A DNA stretch of 62,000 bases, from NCBI GenBank assembly GCA_905221605.1, contig CAJNDS010002402.1:1-62000 (forward strand), read 5' to 3'. This DNA comes from Symbiodinium natans. Taxonomy: Eukaryota > Sar > Dinophyceae > Suessiales > Symbiodiniaceae. A model generated the notes under the pieces. The model was not told where the DNA came from. It saw only the letters and a list, made by a program, of their open reading frames with translations, and ran no database searches. Every line of letters starts with the position of its first letter. Position 1 is the first letter of the stretch. Shown one piece after another: positions 57,346-62,000 of the stretch. The position numbers and the translations under genes are program-made.

Positions 57346-57654
57346 GATGCGGGGAATCACCGTTTTGGCGTTTTCAAGCCTCAAAGCTCCAAAACTACGA
57401 ATGCGGGGGAATCACCGTTTTGGCGTTTCAAGCCCCCCCGGGGAATCACCGTTTTGGCGTTTTCAAGCCTCAAAAGCTCCAAAACGGTGATTCCCCCGCA
57501 TTTTCAACCCTCAAAAGCTCCAAAACGGTGATTCCCCGCATTTTCTGCTTGCCCCAAGCCCCCCCCCAACCCGAAGCCTGTGTTACCACTGTCGAAGCCG
57601 CTGCTAACACTGAAGCTTGCTTGTCCCAGCGGGAAGAAGTAGGCATACTGACCC

Positions 57655-57715
57655 CTAAACCCTTTTCAGGCTAAACCCTAAACCCTGGTCAGGCTAAACC
57701 CTAAACCCTTGTCAG
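57655..57715. repeat. CCCTAAA telomere-like words
   Basis: Four blocks of (C)CCCTAAACCC separated by TTTTCAGG, TGGTCAGG and TTGTCAG spacers, so a composite unit of about 25 bp (CAGGCTAAACCCTAAACCCTGGT). Confidence 0.75.
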
Positions 57716-57753
57716 TGTAAGAAAAAACCTTGTCGCTGCAGTTGTAAAGCTTG

Positions 57754-58560
57754 TCATTGTGCAGAAAACTGTGTCGTGGTAAGAACGGCAACGGCCGCAG
57801 GCCTTCTGGACATGCTCCTGCGCTGCGACGTCATCCCGATCGGCCTGTCGCCCAACACCACGAGTGTGGATGGGCAGTATCTGCAGCTGCACGCCGTTGC
57901 CTTGCCCCGCAGCTCGGCTACGACGGCATCGAGGTCTGCCTGACACAAGCAAAGGCAAGGTGCATGGCGCCAGGCAGCTCTAGGACCCACTTTGACACTA
58001 TCACTTCTTGAACTCTTCGCAGGCTCCTGGCCTTGTCAGCGTCCCTATTCTCGCAAAGCTCCTGCACCAGATCGGCCTTGTGCACCGAGCATGGTAGCGG
58101 CTGGTAGCGTGGAGCATCGTGCAGTAGCGCGCGGTGTTGCTGAACAGCGTTCGGTAAAGATACCTTCTGCTCCTGCAAATCCCTGGACCGAGTACGAACC
58201 CGCTGAGCACAAGCGATGCACTTGCACTTCCCGAGGTGAGCTTCTTGAGAACAGCAAGGCTTGCGGAGTCGAGCACAAAGCTTCTGGGCCAGCTTTGTGG
58301 GCACACCTTTAGTCAGACCTTGCTGCCTTCGGTCAGTGTTGGAGAGATATTTTGAAGACCCCGTGTACGCCGCCGGCCTCAATGTCATGGGAATTCAGTG
58401 ACGGGGTGTTCAATTGCTGGTGGAGCTGCATGATTGGCACTTGTGTCGCTTTCCGCTCGCCAGGAGCCCACCCCACCCCAAAACCAACTTGGAAGCATCT
58501 AGGCCCGGCAGTTGCTCGCCCCAAAGGCACAGGAGCGTAACATCCCGAACATGTTCGCAC
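57754..58560 (-). CDS. Minus-strand exons of an unknown protein
   Basis: Candidates: about 58480-58345 (ATQVPIMQLHQQLNTPSLNS, HDIEAGGVHGVFK); about 58300-58130 (KCKCIACAQRVRTRSRDLQE, Cys-containing); about 58095-58010 (VHKADLVQELCENRDADKAR, a short helical motif); 57939 onward (ADLDAVVAELRGKATAC, after a GTGTCAG acceptor). The repeated ADLV/ADLD-type helices suggest a regular helical protein. Phases were not closed. No family recognised. Confidence 0.45.
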
Positions 58561-58975
58561 AGCTCACACTCCCAGCTTCTTTTGGCGTGAGCTTCAATAA
58601 TGACTCGAAACAGTCATTCCACTCGTCCCAACATGTTCTTTGGACGCTAAGATTCCTGTTTGGGGAACAAATTGGAAAAACTCACATGTGGGGCTTTCTT
58701 CATGTCCAGGAATGTGGCTTTACGAAGACGTCGATAAAGTTCTGTACACGATGCGGAGAACTGTATGTGAAAACGATATGCATCTTCAGCGAAACCCGGG
58801 ACTCACCCCTCGTCTGCTTGCCCTACATCACCTCCGACCCTACTTGTAGTATCCATAACAACATGACCTTCTCACAACTCGAGTCATCATCTCGCAGGGA
58901 TTCAAAAACCAAGCCTGCTAGTGTAGTGCTTCGCTAAGGTGCGACAGGACATCATGTCATGAAACCTGCAGCTTG

Positions 58976-59226
58976 CCATATCTTCCATGTTCTGTATAAA
59001 AATCTTGTGTGACGACATCGTATTTTGCAGCGAAGAACAGGTTTGCATTGCGTGCGTCAATGCAAGCCTGGTCCAAATTGCGAGTATCTGGGCTTGTGAA
59101 AGGCAAGCCGTTCAAAAACAACGATTGGAAGTAACAAGAAGCTACAACGCAACCTTCTACGTGAAGAAACTGAGGAGCACCTAACAGGAAGCCATGCCCG
59201 CCAGCGTCCCCGTAGCTGTCTGTCAT
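58976..59226 (-). CDS. Exon of an unknown globular protein
   Basis: The minus strand reads PDTRNLDQACIDARNANLFF and then AAKYDVVTQDFYTEHGRYGK, ending LQ exactly at a canonical donor CTGCAG/GTTTCA (58976). The acceptor is near 59090-59095; the open frame upstream (to 59226) is probably intron. The aromatic, Asn/Asp-rich texture suggests an enzyme, but I cannot name the family. Confidence 0.5.
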
Positions 59227-59574
59227 GTTGTGCTTTACATCTGGAAGGAAAAGTGGAAACCAATCTGTCGAATACGATGTTTGCGACAGACTTTACCAGG
59301 TGCAGCGGTGCACTTCTCTTCGAAAAAATCATTTAAAAAAATCCTTGCAGATTCAGGGAAGGTATGACAATGCTGCTGTTTACGCCGCCCTCTGCTTGCT
59401 AAAAGAGGTGGCTCGCAGCTGCCGCCGAACATGTGTACACTGGAGTTTATGTCCTGAAAAGCTTGTGCTGCTTAACAGCAGGCCACCACCAACTCCTCTC
59501 TTTTGGGTCATGTTGGGTTATGCTGATGTGTCATGAGTCAGGGGCTGCCAGTGCTGCGTGCAAACACCATGATG

Positions 59575-59619
59575 ATACATACATACATACATACATACAT
59601 ACATACATACATACATACA

Positions 59620-59649
<30 letters not shown>
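59575..59649. repeat. (ACAT)n microsatellite
   Basis: About 18 uninterrupted ACAT units, followed by AT-rich degenerate copies (ATGTATAT, TACGTACACGTA) to about 59740. Confidence 0.95.
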
Positions 59650-59650
<1 letters not shown>

Positions 59651-59741
59651 GTACAGCTTCAAATTCAACATGTATATAATTACAGAAATGCATATGTACG
59701 TGCACAAACGATGTGTATATGTATACGTACACGTATAAGTA

Positions 59742-60695
59742 TTGGACATACTTGCAGAAGCTATACGCTCATGCTGTGGCTGTGGAGTGCCTCGCTTAAA
59801 TGCTGCGACTTGGCCTCAGACTGTTCCGCGACATCTGGCAAAGTGCGTGTCCATCTCAACAACCTGCAGAAGACCACTACTCAAACACTCCTCAAGAGGC
59901 GCGCATGACTTGTTTCAAGTGCTCCTGCTCCTGGCAGCTAGAGTCATCCAAGAAGATCCGGACTTGTGAACCACGGCGCATGGTCAACACAGCATAGGAA
60001 AAAGCTGCACAGTTGCCTTCTGGTTCAAGGATCCCGTCAGCTGCTGCACTTGCTGCTGAAGGGCAAGGACACCCCCAACGTCGGCCTGTGTCATGCGAGA
60101 GCAGGGCAAGCAGCAGCAACGGTGTAGACATTTGCCAATTACATTTGCCAACTGTCAGCTCTTGTGGCTTTCGTGCAGTTTTATACAGTCGCGACTGGTG
60201 CGCACTGTCGAGCCTTGCTGTCGAGCGTGGCCCAAACTTCTTCGGAGGTACTTGGAGTCTCCGGCTCGGCCTGCTGGTCAACAGTCACTCGAATACTACC
60301 CCAACTCCGAAGGCCGTGAACATCCATGCGAACACGCCTCTTACATGCCGCATGTTTGTGCATGTCTCTTACTCTCTTGCCTTGAGATCACGGAGCTGTT
60401 GCAAGCTTGGTGTAGACGCGTAGCCAGCTTCTTACAAGGCATCCGGTACATCAACAGCTCTGGCCTTCTCGTCCAGGATGGTAGCCAGCTGCTGCAACTT
60501 CTGCTGCATGTCCAGCACTGTTGCACAACCCGCCTGTGAAGCACGGGCTGGATCAGCTGTGCAGTGCATCTCCTCCCTTGACCCTTCGTAGCATTCAGCT
60601 CGACTCTTGCAGCTTCTTGGCAGCAAATATGTAACGTGTTGTGTCGTCTCAGGGCAAGATAGGTCCAGAAAGTACCACCCTATCATAAGCGTCAA
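59742..60695 (-). CDS. Coiled-coil-like multi-exon protein
   Basis: Candidates: 60545-60430 (after CTTCACAG: AGCATVLDMQQKLQQLATIL, DEKARAVDVPDAL); about 60320-60185 (SIRVTVDQQAEPETPSTSEE, VWATLDSKARQ); about 60063-60010 (QQVQQLTGSLNQKATVQ); about 60003-59892 (AVLTMRRGSQVRIFLDDSSC, then QEQEHLKQVMRAS and stop); and about 59860-59775 (LPDVAEQSEAKSQHLSEALH). Gln/Leu heptads point to a coiled coil. Alternative frames exist for the Gln-rich exon. No family recognised. Confidence 0.45.
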
Positions 60696-60952
60696 TAGGC
60701 CCCCACGTCCCCCATGTCCTTTTCTACGCTGCAGGCCTTCCGTTTATTTACCAGAACTCTATGCAGAGGCCCTACCTTGCGTACAGATCCCTTTTTCCAT
60801 AGGCATAGACCCTATCCCTACCTGTACCACCTCTCTACGCAACACAGAGCCCTATCAGTTTTCCATAGACACCTACCCTCCCAACGATAGACCTACCTCT
60901 AGAACTCTAGATCCCTCTACCATAAAAAGCAACAAGCTTAGCTCTGAGGTGC

Positions 60953-61181
60953 GCGTATGTCTGTGCGTGCGCCTGTGCGTGTGCGTGTGTGCGTGTGTGC
61001 GTGTGTGCGTGTGTGCGTGTGTGCGTGTGTGCGTGTGTGCGTGTGTGCGTGTGTGCGTGTGTGCGTGTGTGCGTGTGTTCGTGTGTGCGTGTGTGCGTGT
61101 GTGCGTGTGTGCGTGTGTGCGTGTGTGCGTGTGTGCGTGTGTGCGTGTGTGCGTGTGTGCGTGTGTGCGTGTGTGTGCGTG

Positions 61182-61222
<41 letters not shown>
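60953..61222. repeat. (TGTGTGCG)n octamer then (GT)n microsatellite
   Basis: An 8-bp unit repeats with few errors from about 60978 to 61180 (one TTCG variant near 61079), then becomes pure GT to 61220. It keeps several frames open (Cys/Val on plus, Thr/His on minus), which are artefacts. Confidence 0.95.
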
Positions 61223-61223
<1 letters not shown>

Positions 61224-61259
61224 GATGTGTTGTTGAAGCGAATACTCAATGTGTACGAC

Positions 61260-61640
61260 GAGTTTTCCTTCCAGAAGTGCTGGCGCCGGAATTTCTCTTG
61301 CATGTCGTACAAGGGAAAACGAGCGCCACTTTTATATGGCAGGTTTTTCTTCCAGAAGTGCGCGCGCCGAAAATGGATGCTGCCATGTCGTATTGGATCT
61401 ATATGGAGAAAAACACCACCTTGTTCCGGCAAGTTTTCCTTCCACAAGTGCTCGCACCGGACAAAAAAAAAGCCGCTTTGTTGCGGCAGGGTTTCCTTCC
61501 AGAAGTGCTCGCGCCGGAAATGTATCAGGCTTTCCTTCCAGGAGTGCTCGCGCACGAAATTTGTCTTGCCATGTGTATAGGAAAAAGTACACTTTGTTAC
61601 TGCCAGTTTTCCGTCCAAAAGCGCCCGCACCGAAAATTAT
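61260..61640. repeat. Six diverged tandem units around TTTTCCTTCCAGAAGTGCTC
   Basis: The core word starts near 61263, 61346, 61433, 61491, 61531 and 61606, each followed by GCGCCGGAAA or GCACCGAAA and often by TTGCCATGTCGTAT. Spacing varies from 40 to 87 bp. On the minus strand each core reads REHFWKENLP-like, giving a repeated peptide in one open frame. Confidence 0.75.
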
Positions 61641-61741
61641 CTTGCCATATCTTCCGGGAAAAAAGTGGCGCGGTCGCACTTGCATCGTCTATGAATCACT
61701 ACAGAACGCAGGTCAGGCGAACCTGCAGACGTAGGAGACAG

Positions 61742-61775
61742 ATAGACCCCTATCGGAAAGGTCATAGGGGTCTAT
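61742..61775. repeat. Perfect 12-bp palindromic pair
   Basis: ATAGACCCCTAT (61742-61753) and ATAGGGGTCTAT (61764-61775) separated by 10 nt form a perfect stem. A related but imperfect pair lies near 61898-61926 (GATAGACCCC...GATAGGGGTGGGTC). Confidence 0.8.
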
Positions 61776-62000
61776 GCCATGACCGTCCTCCGTATAAATC
61801 CCTACTCAACCTATAGGAGGGGCCTATGCATAGGTACTCCGCTTTCAGACCCCCATGGATACAGAAAGGGAGGCTGTGGGTCTACAAGCCTGGGGTCGAT
61901 AGACCCCTACCCGATAGGGGTGGGTCTTAATGGACGGGTATTTTCCAGACTCTTACTCGAATCAGGTCAGTTTCGCGACCATCCTAATTTGACTAGACTG

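Larger units (their letters stand above)
57089..57785. mobile_element. Foldback/MITE-like hairpin-rich element
   Basis: Left flank 57089-57200: about five 22-24 bp units around CCACGACAAGGAATGAAAAC. Core 57231-57560: alternating arms GGGGAATCACCGTTTTGG and CCAAAACGGTGATTCCCC. A perfect 18-bp stem is formed by 57440-57457 and 57479-57496 with a 21-nt loop. The core is bracketed by direct copies of CATTTTCTGCTTGCCCCA. Right flank 57700-57785: CTTGTC...TGTGTCGTGGTAAG units that read as the inverse of the left flank. A poly-C run and an (AGCCC)n run lie inside, and telomere-like CTAAACCC words at 57655-57715. Overall symmetry suggests a non-autonomous foldback element; no transposase or target-site duplication is visible. 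Confidence 0.5.

Noticed and set aside
57231-57560. CRISPR-like array
   Set aside because: Repeats are palindromic arms of unequal spacing without unique spacers or cas genes, in a eukaryotic context.
60938-61630. 230-codon minus frame beginning in the tandem repeat and running through Thr/His repeats
   Set aside because: Most of it is the octamer microsatellite. Only the REHFWKE-like repeat part deserves attention and is reported separately.

Overview
The window reads as nuclear DNA of a dinoflagellate, most likely Symbiodiniaceae. Genes are broken into many small exons on roughly balanced-GC DNA with heavy simple-sequence content. Introns begin with GC or GA as well as GT. An ankyrin gene carries the N-terminal ubiquitin-like leader (starting MLHVW) that I associate with Symbiodinium ankyrin proteins. 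TTTAGGG-like telomere words are scattered inside introns. No bacterial operon, rRNA, tRNA, CRISPR array or recognisable spliced-leader sequence was seen.

Layout. 0.5-3.2 kb: seven-exon ankyrin-repeat gene (-), reconstructed in phase to 411 aa. 4.25-5.0 kb: large simple-repeat arrays. 5.5-9.4 kb: two tandem copies (-) of a multi-exon polytopic membrane-protein gene. 9.9-17.9 kb: many minus-strand exons of unidentified, partly membrane proteins. 18.3-18.9 kb: a Tyr/Gly/Gln-rich prion-like small protein (-). 19.4-22.5 kb: seven-exon major facilitator transporter (-), reconstructed in phase to 533 aa. 23.4-24.5 kb: AT-rich island. 25.4-28.5 kb: minus exons including an acidic Ser/Glu/Asp-rich protein and a duplicated exon pair. 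30.4-35.45 kb: plus-strand exons. 35.3-47.5 kb: mostly minus-strand exons, including a 206-codon open exon. 48.0-48.7 kb: diverged tandem repeats. 49.7-60.7 kb: minus-strand exons, interrupted at 57.1-57.8 kb by a foldback-like hairpin element. 60.7-62.0 kb: an 8-bp microsatellite, a 60-85 bp tandem repeat and short perfect palindromes.

Genes are strongly biased to the minus strand, as expected for dinoflagellate unidirectional gene blocks. The plus block at 30-35 kb creates one divergent switch near 30.2 kb and one convergent switch near 35.4 kb. Only the ankyrin, MFS and Tyr/Gly/Gln genes could be assembled end to end. The other gene entries are groups of exons I consider coding from amino-acid texture and flanking splice sites, so their grouping and outer limits are approximate. 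I found no shared pathway among the genes; the window is a set of separate eukaryotic loci.
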